A stretch of 64,000 bases of DNA from Poecilobothrus nobilitatus (taxonomy: Eukaryota; Arthropoda; Insecta; Diptera; Dolichopodidae). The stretch's first letter is position 1. Each line of letters begins with the position of its first letter. Made by a program: the position numbers and the translations under genes. The stretch covers positions 191,434,125 through 191,498,124 of the forward strand of contig OX352772.1 of NCBI GenBank assembly GCA_947095535.1. The letters are read 5' to 3'. Below are positions 1 through 9,688 of this stretch, piece by piece. The notes below the pieces were generated by a model, which did not search any database, was not told the origin of the DNA, and saw nothing but the letters and a program-made list of their open reading frames with translations.

Positions 1-308
1 TTAGGGGGCGAATTTGGTTTCGATAAAAGCATATTTTAAAAAATATTTTTTTTACATATTATTTTATTTTATTCAAAAAATGTTGATGAATAGATAGTTA
101 AAAAAAAAAAAAAAGTCGCATGTGAACTGGATTCGAACAACATGACGCCTACTTTTGAAACCTGTACACTTTTCTCTGCACCATACAACACTTATAAATG
201 TTGCTAACAGATTACGAAGATAATAAAAAGCATGACAGAATGACATATAAATAAATAAATAAATAAATAAACCGACAGCGACGAGTTAATATAAAAGCAT
301 ATAAAATA
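1..308. other. AT-rich flank without a gene
   Basis: No coding region is seen before the copia homology begins at about 309. The stretch holds a tRNA-like sequence (described separately) and an (AAAT)n microsatellite at about 247-272. The remainder is low-complexity A/T. The left edge of the copia fragment is placed where similarity to the antisense copia copy near 20440 starts. Confidence 0.6.
100..190 (-). other. Degenerate tRNA-like / SINE-like sequence with Pol III boxes
   Basis: Read on the minus strand, 183-173 is TGGTGCAGAGA, matching the Pol III A box at 10 of 11 positions, and 138-129 is GTTCGAATCC, a perfect B box. The start-to-start distance is about 45 nt, as in a tRNA. A run of about 15 T (positions 114-100 on this strand) follows and could act as a Pol III terminator. 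The T-stem and acceptor stem do not pair well, so this is not a functional tRNA by inspection. It could be a tRNA pseudogene, a tRNA-derived SINE head, or chance. No anticodon is assigned. Confidence 0.3.
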
Positions 309-353
309 GAATTGCTAAAAGCTAATCACAAAAATGGGTTATAAATTTTTAAA

Positions 354-1299
354 ATGAAAAATTCAAAATTATTAAATTTAAATTTTTATGGTAAAAACGA
401 TTGTAGACTGTGGAACGAGCGTTTTGGAAACTTAAATGATCAAAGTCTGAAAATGATGAAATCAAAAAATATGGTAAAAGGTTTTGATATAGATGGAAAT
501 TTTGACTTAGACTGTGAAATATGTTTACAATGTAAAATAAACAGACTACGTTTTGAAAACTCCACTAGTCGTACTACAAAAATATTTGAAGTAGTTCATA
601 CTGATATAATGTGGTCCTATGAAAACAACTTCGTTGGTTGGAAATAAATATTTTATTTTATTTATAGATGATTTTTCGAGAAAAATGTTTGTACACTTCC
701 TGAAAGAAAAAGGAGACGCTTTGAAAGCTTTTAAAGAATTTAGATTTTCAGTAGAAAAACAAAGAGATCATGTCATAAAAACTATAAGAACTGATAATTG
801 AAGAGAGTATGTAAACGAAAAGTTCAAAACATACTTACGCGAAAATGGAATAAAGCATCAACTAACTGTACCTTATACACCGCAACAAAATGATGTTGCG
901 GAAAGAGCAAATAGAACCATATTAGAGATGGCCAGGTGTCTTTTATTAAGTTCAATTATGTCAGATTTCCTTTGGGCTGAAGCTGTTCATACATCAGTAT
1001 ACATTAGAAATCGATGTCCTACAAAAATTTTGGAAAACATTGCACCGTATCAAGCATTGTATAAAAAAGAACCATACATTGGGCATTTAAAAATATTTGG
1101 CTGCAAAGCTTTCAAGTTAAATAAAGCGTCAAGGAGTTCAAAATTTTCTCCAAAAGGAAAGGAATGTTATATGGTAGGTTATTATGCAGACTCAAAGACA
1201 TATAGACTATACGAACCAAAAGGGCGAAAAGTTGTTAAAACTAGAGATATGAAATTTCTGGAAATGGTAAGAACATATTTTCTAAATCAAATCTCATAG
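354..1299 (+). pseudogene. copia pre-integrase and integrase remnant
   Basis: This encodes the GAG-pre-integrase segment (LWNERFGNLNDQSLKM, then a CEICLQCK zinc-ligand pair) and the DDE integrase core that would insert retrotransposon cDNA into the genome. The core keeps FIDDFSRK (first Asp), TIRTDN (second Asp) and NDVAERANRT (Glu). Three breaks are visible: a frame change near 630, a TGA directly after TDN at about 799, and a frame change near 1285. Compared with the antisense copy it retains a His and a five-codon stretch (NIAPYQ region) that the other has lost, so neither copy derives from the other in its present form. It is not functional. Confidence 0.85.
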
Positions 1300-1490
1300 A
1301 TTTATTTGTAGATAATGTCAAAAACCAAGAAATTGAATCAAATGGAAACAAAGAAATTGAATTAAATGAAAACGAAGTAAATCAAAAGGAAAATATTGTA
1401 GATAATGTCAAAAACCAAGAAATTGAATCAAATGGAAATAAAGAAATTGAATTAAATGAAAACGAAGAAAATCAAAAGGAAAATATTGGT
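1300..1490 (+). repeat. 90-bp tandem repeat in the copia integrase-RT linker
   Basis: Two copies of a 90-bp (30-codon) unit begin at 1311 and 1401, each opening with GATAATGTCA and encoding a KNQEIESNGNKEIELNEN-type acidic, Asn-rich stretch. The same double repeat is present in the antisense copia element at about 19290-19470, so it predates the split of the two copies. In-frame units of this kind are tolerated in the unstructured integrase-to-RT linker. Confidence 0.8.
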
Positions 1491-1496
1491 GATAAT

Positions 1497-1850
1497 TTGC
1501 TTTTTAGAAATAAAGAACATATCGAAAAAATAATGGATAATGTTGAAAATGAAGAAAATAACCCAAAGATGAACAAATATGATGATATATTTTGTTACTG
1601 TTCAAACGAAGGTAATAACGAAGATAATAATATTTTATTCGAAGAACCAAAAAGATTAAGAGGATTAATAGGATCGTTACTGTACTTGAGTATTACAACA
1701 AGATCTGATATCAGTTATTCGGTAGTACAATTTACTACAAATTCACACTAGGAACATTTTTTTGGAATAAAACATATTTTACGGTACTTGAGTTCAACTG
1801 TAAATCACAGTTTCTGTTATAGAAAAACTGAAGAAAAATTACAAGGTTGT
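1497..1850 (+). pseudogene. copia linker and RT-tail/RNase H start, internally deleted
   Basis: The reading frame starts in the acidic linker (MLFRNKEHIEKIMDN), then jumps at about 1655 to the conserved RT-end motif LIGSLLYLS and TRSDISYSV, followed by the start of the RNase H region up to about 1848. The antisense copy has the RT core between these two points. A stop follows TTNSH at about 1750, and the homology continues in the same frame past it. The catalytic RT and RNase H residues are absent, so no enzyme can be made. Confidence 0.8.
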
Positions 1851-2889
1851 TGCCCTTGATTTATTGAGTATTGGAAACTCAATATATATCTATTATATAT
1901 ATATTATAAGAAGCCCAAGATGGTAAATCATTGAGTAAAAGGGTTTTAAATGTCTATCAATACAAATTAAATATTATAATGATATTATGATATGTAAGAA
2001 TTTATTTCGTTTAAAATATAAAAAAAAAGAAACCAAAAAAAAAAAACAGAACTGAATCGACTAAAACCTAAACTGAAATCTGAATGTTTATATTCAGTTA
2101 TATTGTCAAATTCCTACTCCTACCATACAACCAATATTTTAAAATTTTTAATCGAAAAGAAAAAATAAAACAAAAATTTAACGGAATCAAAGCGCGTCTT
2201 TTTTGAATATGTATATTATAGGTATAGATTATACATACTATATGATACATATGTATGTACTTTACACGGGTTTTTTATAAAAATGGAAAATTATTAATGA
2301 AAATCAGAAAATTTTACTATTAAAATTAGAAAAATTACTATCTTGAAAGATTAATTCTTGTAAGATGGCTGTACTGAATATTTATCATTTAAAAAGAAAA
2401 AAATGAAAGTTGGTTGGTAAATCATTGAGTAAAAGGGTGTTAAATGTCTGTCATTTACAGATTAAATATTATGATCTATTAAATCGGTTTATAATGAATA
2501 GGTCGGAAAAAATTAATTGTAAATATTTTTTGATGTAATTAATGATTATCCATATTTTTAATGTTAATATTAAATAAAGTAATTGAATATAAAATTAAGT
2601 AATTGGATATTATAGGTTATGTTAATTTTATTTATTATTATGTTAACTATTAATAAGTTTAATAAAAAAGGGTTATAGAAAATTATTTTAGAAAATGGAA
2701 GTTGAAATAGCTGATCGGCAATACAGAAATACAACAAAGTGCAAAATTGGTGTATACCATTGAAAAAAAATTAAACTATAATAATTTTGATCACCTGCTT
2801 TGAATTTTTTTTTTTTAAATTTACCAAAATAATGTTTTGTAAGCATCTTTTGAGATTTATAAGAAATTGAAATATTAAATTAAGTTTAG
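1849..2889 (+). repeat. Left arm of a ~1.0 kb inverted repeat
   Basis: This sequence is repeated in inverse orientation at 14317-15318, with only scattered differences. It begins just after the copia fragment. The copia-proximal end reads TATTGG at 1869 (TGTTGG in the partner), which resembles the 5' end of Ty1/copia LTRs. The arm has an internal direct repeat of about 60 bp (GGTAAATCATTGAGTAAAAG at about 1921 and 2411). No coding potential is seen. It may be a copia LTR plus adjoining sequence, or an unrelated inverted duplication; the other end of the antisense copia does not show the same LTR. Confidence 0.8.
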
Positions 2890-3408
2890 GAGAAGTCATA
2901 TGTATTGATCCTAAACTAAAATAAAACCCTTTGAAATGGTTTATAAGGAATATGTTGACAAAAATGTAAAGTGAAGATTGTATGATGTATAACTGCATTG
3001 GATAGTTTACTTGAATTAAATTATACATATATAAAAAAAAATTTTTTTTATCAATATAATAAAAAGATATTAGGGCATTAGTTTCAATAAAGCTAATTGA
3101 ATTAATAAGGACTAAATTATGTAAATCAATATTGAAAGTTATGTTTTCCAAGACGTATGTAAATATAAAATAGAATAAAAATATAAATATAATTAAAAAG
3201 AAAATTAGATTTATTGAGTAAAGAATTGTTTTTTATTTATACTTTTAGTCCACAAAATAATTTTATTAATATTTTATTTTTATAATTCTTAAAATATTAT
3301 ATTTATTTATTATAAAGCCTATATATATTTCAGCATCACTACCATCATCAGGGCGAATACAATTTAATACTAATAATAATAATAAAATAAGTATTAAATT
3401 GTATTCGC
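2890..3408. other. AT-rich spacer ending in a perfect 19-bp hairpin
   Basis: No coding region or known repeat is recognised in most of this stretch. At its right end 3353-3371 and 3390-3408 form a perfect 19-bp inverted repeat (GCGAATACAATTTAATACT and its complement) around an AAT-rich loop of 18 nt. The hairpin lies directly beside the first DINE-B segment. Confidence 0.7.
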
Positions 3409-3669
3409 TTTGTATTTTTTTTGATGGAGATCCGACCAAAACTTCGAGTAGCTCTCGAACAACTGACTTATAGATTCCCACATTTTTTTTGAAATAGAGC
3501 CATGCAATTTTAACTGCTGATAAATATCATAAAAATATTTAAATATTTTTATGATATTATATTTAAAAATATATAAGTTCTTTTCTGTAGCCCTACCCGT
3601 TGCGGAGTTACAGCCCCCAAAGTTCGAAAAACTATATATCTAAATTGTTATAACATAAGTTATATAAGG
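3409..3669 (+). repeat. DINE-B (Helentron-like) fragment, left part
   Basis: The segment matches the full DINE-B copy at about 41926-42140 in the same orientation: TAGCTCTCGAACA, the TTCCCACATTTTTTTTG box and the TAGCCC-ACCCGTT-CGGAG-TACAG block. It lacks the 5' hairpin and (GTCC)n of the complete copy. It ends with TTATATAAGG (3660-3669), one half of the target duplication made by the foldback-like element inserted next to it. Confidence 0.7.
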
Positions 3670-4495
3670 GGAGTCCACCTAAATCCCAAAAAAAAAAACC
3701 CAATGATACAACATCCCAAATAAGACAAAATCCAAAAAAAAAAATCCCAAGAAAAATAATCGCAAATTTGAAAATTCCAAATTACAAAATCCCAAAATAC
3801 CAAAATCCCAAATTTTAAAATTCCAAATTTTAAAATCCCAAATTGCAAAATCCCAATTTTTAGTTAGTTATAAAATCAAGGTTATATCTTTCAATTTCGA
3901 ATTTGGAATCTTGCTTTTTTTTTTATCTTGCATTACAAAATGCCACTATTAAAAAAATATTTTATTTTTAATACTTTTGTATAAAGTAGGTATGCCGTAC
4001 CCGTATTAGGGTATTCCACTATTGGAAGTTCTTTTTTATGGAAAATATATATTAATATAAAAATATATCTAGGAGGAATTTTATAGTTGGTTACAAAATC
4101 TGGATTATACGCCTTTTACAGAATATTTATATATATCTATATGTGAGATTCTGAGTTAGGAGAGATTTTAGAGTTGGTTGCAAAATCAGGGTTTCAATAA
4201 TTTGTTTAGCGGGAGTTTGGGGGCGGCAGCCCCCTCTATTTCAAGTTTATTGTTGTTGAAATATATATATAAAAGAAATAATTAAAAGGGATATTAGAGT
4301 TGGTTACAAAATGAGAGTTATACGTCGTTTGCAGAATATTTATATATTATGTATATTCGAAATTCTGAAATTCTGAGATTTTGTAACATTGGGATTTTTT
4401 TTTGGGATTTTGCAACATTGGGATTTTTTTTTGGAATTTTGTAACTTTGGATTTTGAAATTTGGGATTATTTTTTTTGGGGGTTTTGGGCTTGGG
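3670..4495 (+). mobile_element. Foldback-like transposon with GGGATTTTG repeat arms (copy 1)
   Basis: The left arm (about 3680-3860) is a run of CAAAATCCCAAATT-type units and the right arm (about 4380-4495) a run of the complementary TTTGGGATTTTG units, so the ends are long inverted repeats built from short tandem units. This is the organisation of Drosophila FB elements. The middle (about 3860-4380) is non-coding and carries two related ~100-bp segments (GTTGGTTACAAAAT..TATACG..CAGAATATT). It sits inside a DINE-B element. The outermost right arm is deleted here but present in copy 2, where TTATATAAGG follows. It is non-autonomous; the transposase source is not in the window. Confidence 0.7.
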
Positions 4496-4999
4496 ATTAC
4501 GCCAAACGATTACTGCTTTTATTAACTTTAAAAATATGTATCAAATAAATATAATATACTTGTGCCATACGGTGTATTAATTTACCGTTATGCGAAATTC
4601 AAATTTTGCAAAATTCTTGACTCCTTCTATCTTCCAAACGGTTTAAGTTAGAAACTTGAAATTTTGAGAGAAGTTAGGTCTCTGAAAATAAGTATGAGTC
4701 TTTTTTGAAAATATTTTTGTGTCGCGCCCCGTTTCGGAGCGTTAAGGGGTCAAAACTGAAAATTCCCAATTTTTAAACACCTGCAACTTAAACACCTGTT
4801 CAAATTTTCTTTTACTCGATAAATTAAAATTGTTGAGGAAGATGATGCGAATTATTGGTTTTTATCTTAGTAAAAGAAAATTAAACACAGAAAATTTAAA
4901 TTTATATTTAAATTTTTTTTCTAAATTTTCTGTGTTTAATTTTTTTTTACTAAGATAAAAACCCATAATTCGCATCATCTTCCTCAACAATTTTAAATT
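4496..4999 (+). repeat. DINE-B fragment, right part, with a ~79-bp inverted duplication
   Basis: GCCAAACGATTACTGC through AAACACCTG is the continuation of the DINE-B sequence seen at 42160-42440, confirming that the foldback-like element interrupted it. At 4821-4899 and 4922-4999 the sequence forms a nearly perfect inverted repeat around a 22-nt A/T loop. The copies at 25.7 kb and 42.6 kb contain only the left arm or its start, so the right arm is an added inverted duplication rather than part of the family consensus. Confidence 0.7.
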
Positions 5000-5154
5000 G
5001 ATCTTTGGTAGAAATTGATCTTTTTAGTTCTTGTATCAATGGAGTGAACAAGTGCTAAAATTTGCAAAAATTTAAAAATTTCACTTTAATTTAGCAATAG
5101 TTTAATTAATTTATTGTTCCGCTTTAACTTAACAAGCTATTATTTATCTCTAAA

Positions 5155-5745
5155 ATGAATGGCAAATGTAATATATGCAACAAGAAAGTGGAAAGATACG
5201 AATTAAAAATAAAATGTTTAATCTGTGCAAACTTTAATCATGCAAATTGCGCCCATCTAGAAAAGAAAGAGTTGGAGATATTAGAGAGAAGTAAACATGG
5301 TTTTAAATGTAATGTATGCATTTCATTACGTATATTATCCTCTCAAAGAGATAATTTAGCAGCATCTGCTTCTAGTTCTATTACGCCTACATCTACTGTT
5401 TCTAATATTACTTCTGCTGCAACTATTATCAATTCCAACATTACACAGCAGTCTACTCTTTCTAACATATCATCTTTAATACGTAATGATACTTCAATTG
5501 GTGATTCTATGCAAAATCCAACTCAAGCAGCTAACTTCGATAGAAAGATTCAAATAGTTAATTTCGAAAAAGAGTGTCTCTCAAATTTCGAAAAAGAGAA
5601 ACAGTATGATGAAATAATTTTTATTTTATTTTATTTTATTAAACAAAACCAAAACAAGGTCGTTACAAAAAAAATTCTTAAATTAATGCTTATAATTAAA
5701 ATTAAACTTAAAATTAGACTTAAAACTAAATTTATAATAACTTAA
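5155..5745 (+). pseudogene. LINE A ORF1, PHD-finger N-terminal part
   Basis: The protein starts MNGKCNICNKK and has a complete C4HC3 PHD-type zinc finger: C5, C8, C21, C24, H29, C32, C52 and C55. A Ser/Thr/Asn-rich linker follows (about residues 60-130). In LINEs of the CR1 type such ORF1 proteins are thought to bind nucleic acid or chromatin and package the element RNA. After about residue 150 the frame enters a low-complexity Lys/Ile-rich stretch (from about 5620) that looks like inserted AT-rich DNA, so the natural C-terminal part is found downstream at 6157-6440. ATG 5155 is chosen because it precedes the first zinc ligand by four codons. Confidence 0.75.
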
Positions 5746-6156
5746 ATCATAAAAAAAGTTAATTTATTATTATTATTATAGTTATCATGAATTTTTTATT
5801 CAAACTACAATAACAACTTCATTTTAACAAAAAAATTGAAATATGATATTTATACAGATATGTACATACATATAATGACAATCAATTTAACATTTTATGT
5901 AAAAAAATGTAAATAAATATCTTATTATTACGTAGAAGTAAAATTAAAAAAAAAAATGAATTTCTTTTATTAACAATACAAAAAAGCATTAAATTACTAT
6001 CTATAAAATGTACAAAAAAAAATGATCTACATAAAAAACATTAGTTGTATTATAATGCAATACAATAAATGTGCTATGTTTAAAATTATATCATAATTAA
6101 AAAAAAAAATTTTTTTTGCTTAAGAATTAATTGTCTAAGGTCATTAAATTGGAAAA
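5746..6156. other. AT-rich insertion-like stretch between the ORF1 parts
   Basis: About 410 bp of A/T-rich sequence (ATT runs, TACATACATATAATG) with no coding potential separates the two parts of LINE A ORF1. The foreign sequence probably begins near 5620. No terminal repeats or target duplication could be identified. Confidence 0.5.
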
Positions 6157-6440
6157 ATGCAGTTGTACAAGGTGTTTGAAAGTATTTCTGGAGATAGACG
6201 TAGAATAGAGATGACTAATTTTGTTAAAAGTAGTACAACATCTATTGATGGGTTCATTTATACCGTACTCTGTATTATGTTTGTAGTCCATTCAAAATTT
6301 AGTATTTCTAGTTTGCCTAACACTATCGCTAAGTCTAAATTTGTTATTAAGAGATTGGATAGAAATACTATTATTCAAAATATCAAAAGTAAAGCATGAT
6401 GACAATAGTTGTCTACGTAAAGATAAAGAAAGCAAGTTTA
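6157..6440 (+). pseudogene. LINE A ORF1, distal part remnant
   Basis: The segment encodes SISGDRRRIEMTNFVKS and LPNTIAKSKFVIKRLDRN, which resemble the nucleic-acid-binding half of CR1-type ORF1 proteins (gene-silencing-like RRI..D and a basic (I/V)LPN.IAKS.FV motif). Beyond the stop at 6397 the frame shifts and the homologous-looking stretch (CLRKDKESKFNELSL) continues to about 6450, where antisense LINE B begins. The assignment rests on position and pattern, not on a database match. Confidence 0.5.
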
Positions 6441-6463
6441 ATGAATTAAGTCTTGTAGTGTAA

Positions 6464-7329
6464 CTAGGTATCTAAAAAAAGCAAATACAAATACCTTAAT
6501 GCAAATAAAAAAAATTGCTTTTGAACTGATTCGATTCTATTGGAATGAACTGCAAAGGCTGGATCCCAAACAATGTTACCGTATTCTAAGATAGATCGAA
6601 CTAGGGAACAATAAAGAGGTTTAGTCACAGCTAAGTTGCTAAATTCTTTAGCTCTTCTCTTAATGAAACCTAACATTTTATTAGTCTTTGAAACTATTAG
6701 ATCATAGTGAAGATTATAATTAAGTTTATTATCGAGAAGAATTCCGAAATCAGTAATGCTAACAGCCCTTTCAAGAGTTAAATTATCTATTTTGTAGTCA
6801 TATATTAAAGAAGACCGTTTACGTGTAAAGCTTATAACCTTACATTTCTGTATGTTGAGTTCTAATTTATTTGACGTGCACCAAGCTTGTAACACTGATA
6901 AGCTTGATTAAAGTTTAGCTGCATCAGAATTATCTTTAACCACTTGATATATTTTTAGTCATCAGCAAACGAAATGTGAGGTATATTGCTTAGATATTCC
7001 GAAAGATCTGAAATAAAAACATTAAACAGAAGCGGGCCTAAATGGCTGCCTTGCCGTACACCGGAAGTGACCCCGATGGTGTTGGATAATACACCACGAA
7101 ATTTAACATTTTGAGTTCTTTCTATAAGATAAGAATTAAGCCACTCAAGAAATGAGCCCGAAATGCCAAAAGTTGATAGTTTGTTTAGCAAAGTGAAGTG
7201 AACTACACGATCGAAAGCTTTGCTAAATCCAGTGTAAATTGCATCAACTTGGTACCTTTTCTCCATTTGATTCAGGATTTCAGATGTATAAACCATCAGG
7301 ACCTTTTCTGAAACCATGTTGTTGTTCAT
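6464..7329 (-). pseudogene. LINE B reverse transcriptase palm and thumb
   Basis: From 7329 the frame carries the palm: VDAIYTGFSKAFDRV (the first catalytic block, with Gly where Asp is usual), SGVRQGSHLGPLLFNVF (the invariant Pro of GVPQG replaced by Arg) and ISFADD at about 6955-6970, followed immediately by a stop codon. The thumb continues in another frame at 6895-6464 (LELNIQKCKVISFTRK, ILLDNKLNYNLH, LYCSLVRSILEYGNIVW). The changed residues and the nonsense codon rule out activity. Confidence 0.8.
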
Positions 7330-8029
7330 TTAGTTTTGCATTTATGATAGGAGTAATTCTATCAAGGACAATTTTTTCAAATAATTTAGGTATAGTCGAA
7401 AGGATTGCTATACCTCGATAATTTTCCACCGATGCTCTATCCCCTTTTTTAAAAATAGGGGTTAAGTGGGAGGATTTCCACTTTTGTGGGAAAATCCCAA
7501 TTGAAAGTGACTTATTGAAAATAAAATAAAGAGGGAAGATTAGACTGTGAGAGCAATTATGTAAAAAGATTGGAGGAATTAAGTCCGGACCAGCACCCTT
7601 TTTTATATCAAGGCTCAAAATTGCTTCAAGAATATCATTTTCAGAAAGATACACCTCTGTAAATAGCAAATTTGAGCTATTAGATAAGGAATTAGTCGAT
7701 TTGGTAACTGGTGCTGTTGGGCGATAAACTTGTTGAAAATGATCAGAAAAGAAGTTGGAAATTTCTTTTGGGCAATCAGAAACCACATTGTCTTTTGATA
7801 TCATTGAATTGGGATACCCAAATAATTTCCGTTTAGTGTTAACAAAATCAAAAACTTTTTTAGGATCAGTAACAAGTTTGTTGCCAATATCCGTGACATA
7901 GTTTTCATATGCTGCATTGGCTTTTTGTTTAAATTCAATTGCAAGTTGCTTATACATATTCAATAAGTCGTCGCATGGTGCTTGATGATGTTTAAGTTTT
8001 TTGTATATTTTATTGCGCCGATTTCTCAA
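7280..8029 (-). pseudogene. LINE B reverse transcriptase, N-terminal half
   Basis: The 249-residue frame has the basic pre-RT region (MRNRRNKIYKKLKHHQAP) and the RT fingers: KKGAGPDLIPPIFLHNC (the K.aGPD.I motif), LTPIFKKGDR, VENYRGIAILSTIPKLFEKI and LNEQQHGFRKG. These are blocks 0-3 of LINE RTs, which copy the element RNA at the nicked target. A frameshift after HGFRKG moves the palm into the next frame (6955-7329). Confidence 0.8.
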
Positions 8030-8042
8030 GTTCCTAAGATCT

Positions 8043-8578
8043 CTATCTAATCATTGGTTCTGTTGTTTTATGCTTTTTGCGAATTTTAGGAACAAAGGCA
8101 TCAATAATTTGAAACAGGTTTGAGTAAAAGATAGAGATTAGTAAATTGTTATCCTGTTGAACTAACAGTTCATCCCATGTGATTAATGACAAAGCATAAT
8201 TAATACTTTGATAGTCAGCATTAAAAAAATCGTATACAATTTCACTATTGTAAGATTTCGCCAAGAGTGGGATAGAAGTGGAGAACTCGAAAATAAGTGA
8301 GTTATGATGAGCAGAAATCAGAATATGAGGAATTGTCAGAGTTCGGAGGGAAATAAACAATACCCAGGTATAAATTATTTGTATCTAATTTTATTTTAAC
8401 AAATTGTTGATCGAAAGATTGATGTGTACCAGTGATTAATGGTATACTAGATAAGTTATTCTTTACAGCAAATAGAACACCACCTCCTCGCGAACAATTT
8501 GCAGATAGATAATCACGATCCTTTCTGTAAATGGACCAATTACCATCAAGAATTTCCTCGTTTGTAAACGAGATTTAA
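8043..8578 (-). pseudogene. LINE B endonuclease end and linker
   Basis: The minus strand encodes a fragment with DGNWSIYRKDRDYLSA and SRGGGVLFAVKNNL in one frame (8575-8360), typical of the middle of the APE-type endonuclease of Jockey/CR1 LINEs, then shifts frame into the long linker ending IRKKHKTTEPMIR at 8043. The catalytic Asn/Glu and His residues at either side of this core are missing or out of frame. It is broken by at least one frameshift near 8360. Confidence 0.65.
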
Positions 8579-8618
8579 ATCTTTTGTAGTATTTTTATAT
8601 TTTTTCTTTCTATATTTA

Positions 8619-9182
8619 ATGACTATTAATTTAAAATTTGATCTATTTATTGATTATCCTAACATTGATCCTGAATATAATAACTGTGATAGTATTTTTG
8701 AATTTACAAATCTTAATAGTTCTTTATTTTTAGTTCATCAAAATGTTAGAAGTTTGAGGCAGAATTTTGATTCGCTTGTGGCCCACTTAGAAGTTTTTAG
8801 AAATATTACGGATTTAATTTTTGTTTCCGAGCTTTGGATTTTCAATAATGAGATAAGTAATTACAACATACCGAATTTCAAATTTTTTGCTAACACTAAT
8901 GAATCGTATTGTGCTGGTGGCGTTGGTGTGTTTGTTAAAGGTAATAATGTGTGTGATGTATTTGATTGCAATTTCACTTCGGCTGATGTTATTAAAATTA
9001 ATTGCACCATTAACGGCGTGCCTTTTACTTTTATTTGTGTGTATAGGCTGCATAGTTACACAATCAATTTGTTTCTCGATGAATTTTCAAAATTTTTGAT
9101 AGATCAAACTGCTACTAATTTAATTGTGTTAAATTATATGAATTTAGATATTTTGAGATATGAATTTAGATATTTTGAATAA
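8619..9182 (+). pseudogene. LINE A ORF2 start, APE-type endonuclease
   Basis: ORF2 begins at ATG 8619. Residues 36-75 contain LFLVHQNVRSLRQNFDSL and LIFVSELWI, the N-terminal strand (Asn) and the catalytic Glu (the ..SE.W. motif) of the endonuclease that nicks the target DNA; GGVGVFVKGN and FICVYRLHS are the next conserved blocks. Near 9135-9182 a short direct duplication (ATGAATTTAGATATTTTGA twice) shifts the frame, and the domain continues in the frame starting at 9160. The -10 to +1 region has no obvious features. Confidence 0.8.
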
Positions 9183-9673
9183 TAGTGAGTGTGTTGATTC
9201 TTATTTGACAATACTAGCTGAGAATGGTTTGGCTTCTATTATAAATGAACCGACTAGACAATCTTCTGGAACGTGTTTAGATCACGTCCATGTTCGTTTA
9301 GCTACTATTTCATTAACTTTTTGTGAAAAAGGTCAATTTTAATATTACAGATCATTCGATGACAGGATTGCTAATAAAAAATGTTAATGTTGAAAAAAAT
9401 AGAAAGTCTAATGAATTTTCAGTCACGAAGGTAGTTAATTATAATAAATTAAATAACTTGCTGAGATTTGAATTTTGGGAAGATGTGTATGATGAGGTAG
9501 ATGTTTGTGTTGCGTATAGTAATTTTATTATAAAATTAAAAAAGTATATTGTGTTAAGTACTTCTGAAATTAGGAATAGAAATAAAAATACAAAACTAAA
9601 ACCGTGGATGAATGATAACCTTCTAAGGAAAATTAGGTTGAAAAACAAATTAAGAATTATGTTGTACAAATAG
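9160..9673 (+). pseudogene. LINE A endonuclease C-terminal part and linker
   Basis: After the 19-bp duplication the frame encodes LAENGLASIINEPTRQS..TCLDHV, the conserved late endonuclease block ending in the D-H-V motif, and, after another frameshift near 9330, NITDHSMTGLLI, which holds the catalytic His of the (S/T)DH motif. The linker then runs to WMNDNLLRKIRLKNKL before a stop at 9671-9673 that separates it from the RT frame at 9689. Confidence 0.75.
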
Positions 9674-9688
9674 AAAAATAATTTTAGG

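Larger units (their letters stand above)
309..1868 (+). mobile_element. Ty1/copia retrotransposon fragment, RT deleted
   Basis: This fragment carries copia pre-integrase, integrase, a repeat-rich linker and the RT-tail/RNase H start, in the order expected for Ty1/copia pol. It is closely similar to the antisense copy at 17.5-24.5 kb but lacks about 1 kb that holds the RT core, and also lacks the end of RNase H. The first missing block corresponds to about 18120-19090 of the antisense copy: the frame passes directly from the EEPKRLRG linker to LIGSLLYLS near the RT end. It then runs into the inverted arm at 1849. It is a non-autonomous fossil. Confidence 0.85.
6464..8578 (-). mobile_element. 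LINE B: antisense non-LTR retrotransposon fragment inside LINE A
   Basis: On the minus strand this gives, in order, the end of an AP-like endonuclease (SRGGGVLFAV near 8490), a linker, reverse transcriptase and the start of the C-terminal region. It is truncated at both ends: the endonuclease lacks its catalytic N-terminal half, and the C-terminal part stops near FALRYLYL at 6480 without a 3' UTR or poly(A)-like tail. No target duplication is visible, so it may have arrived by rearrangement rather than simple retrotransposition. The clade is Jockey/CR1-like but not resolved. Confidence 0.75.

Noticed and set aside
100..190. A functional tRNA gene
   Set aside because: Box A and B are present, but the T and acceptor stems do not pair; kept only as a tRNA-like sequence.
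3660..3848. Low-complexity FGILKFGIL-type protein on the minus strand
   Set aside because: It is the translation of the GGGATTTTG-type repeat arm of the foldback-like element; the same happens at 24422-24646 and 25110-25341.
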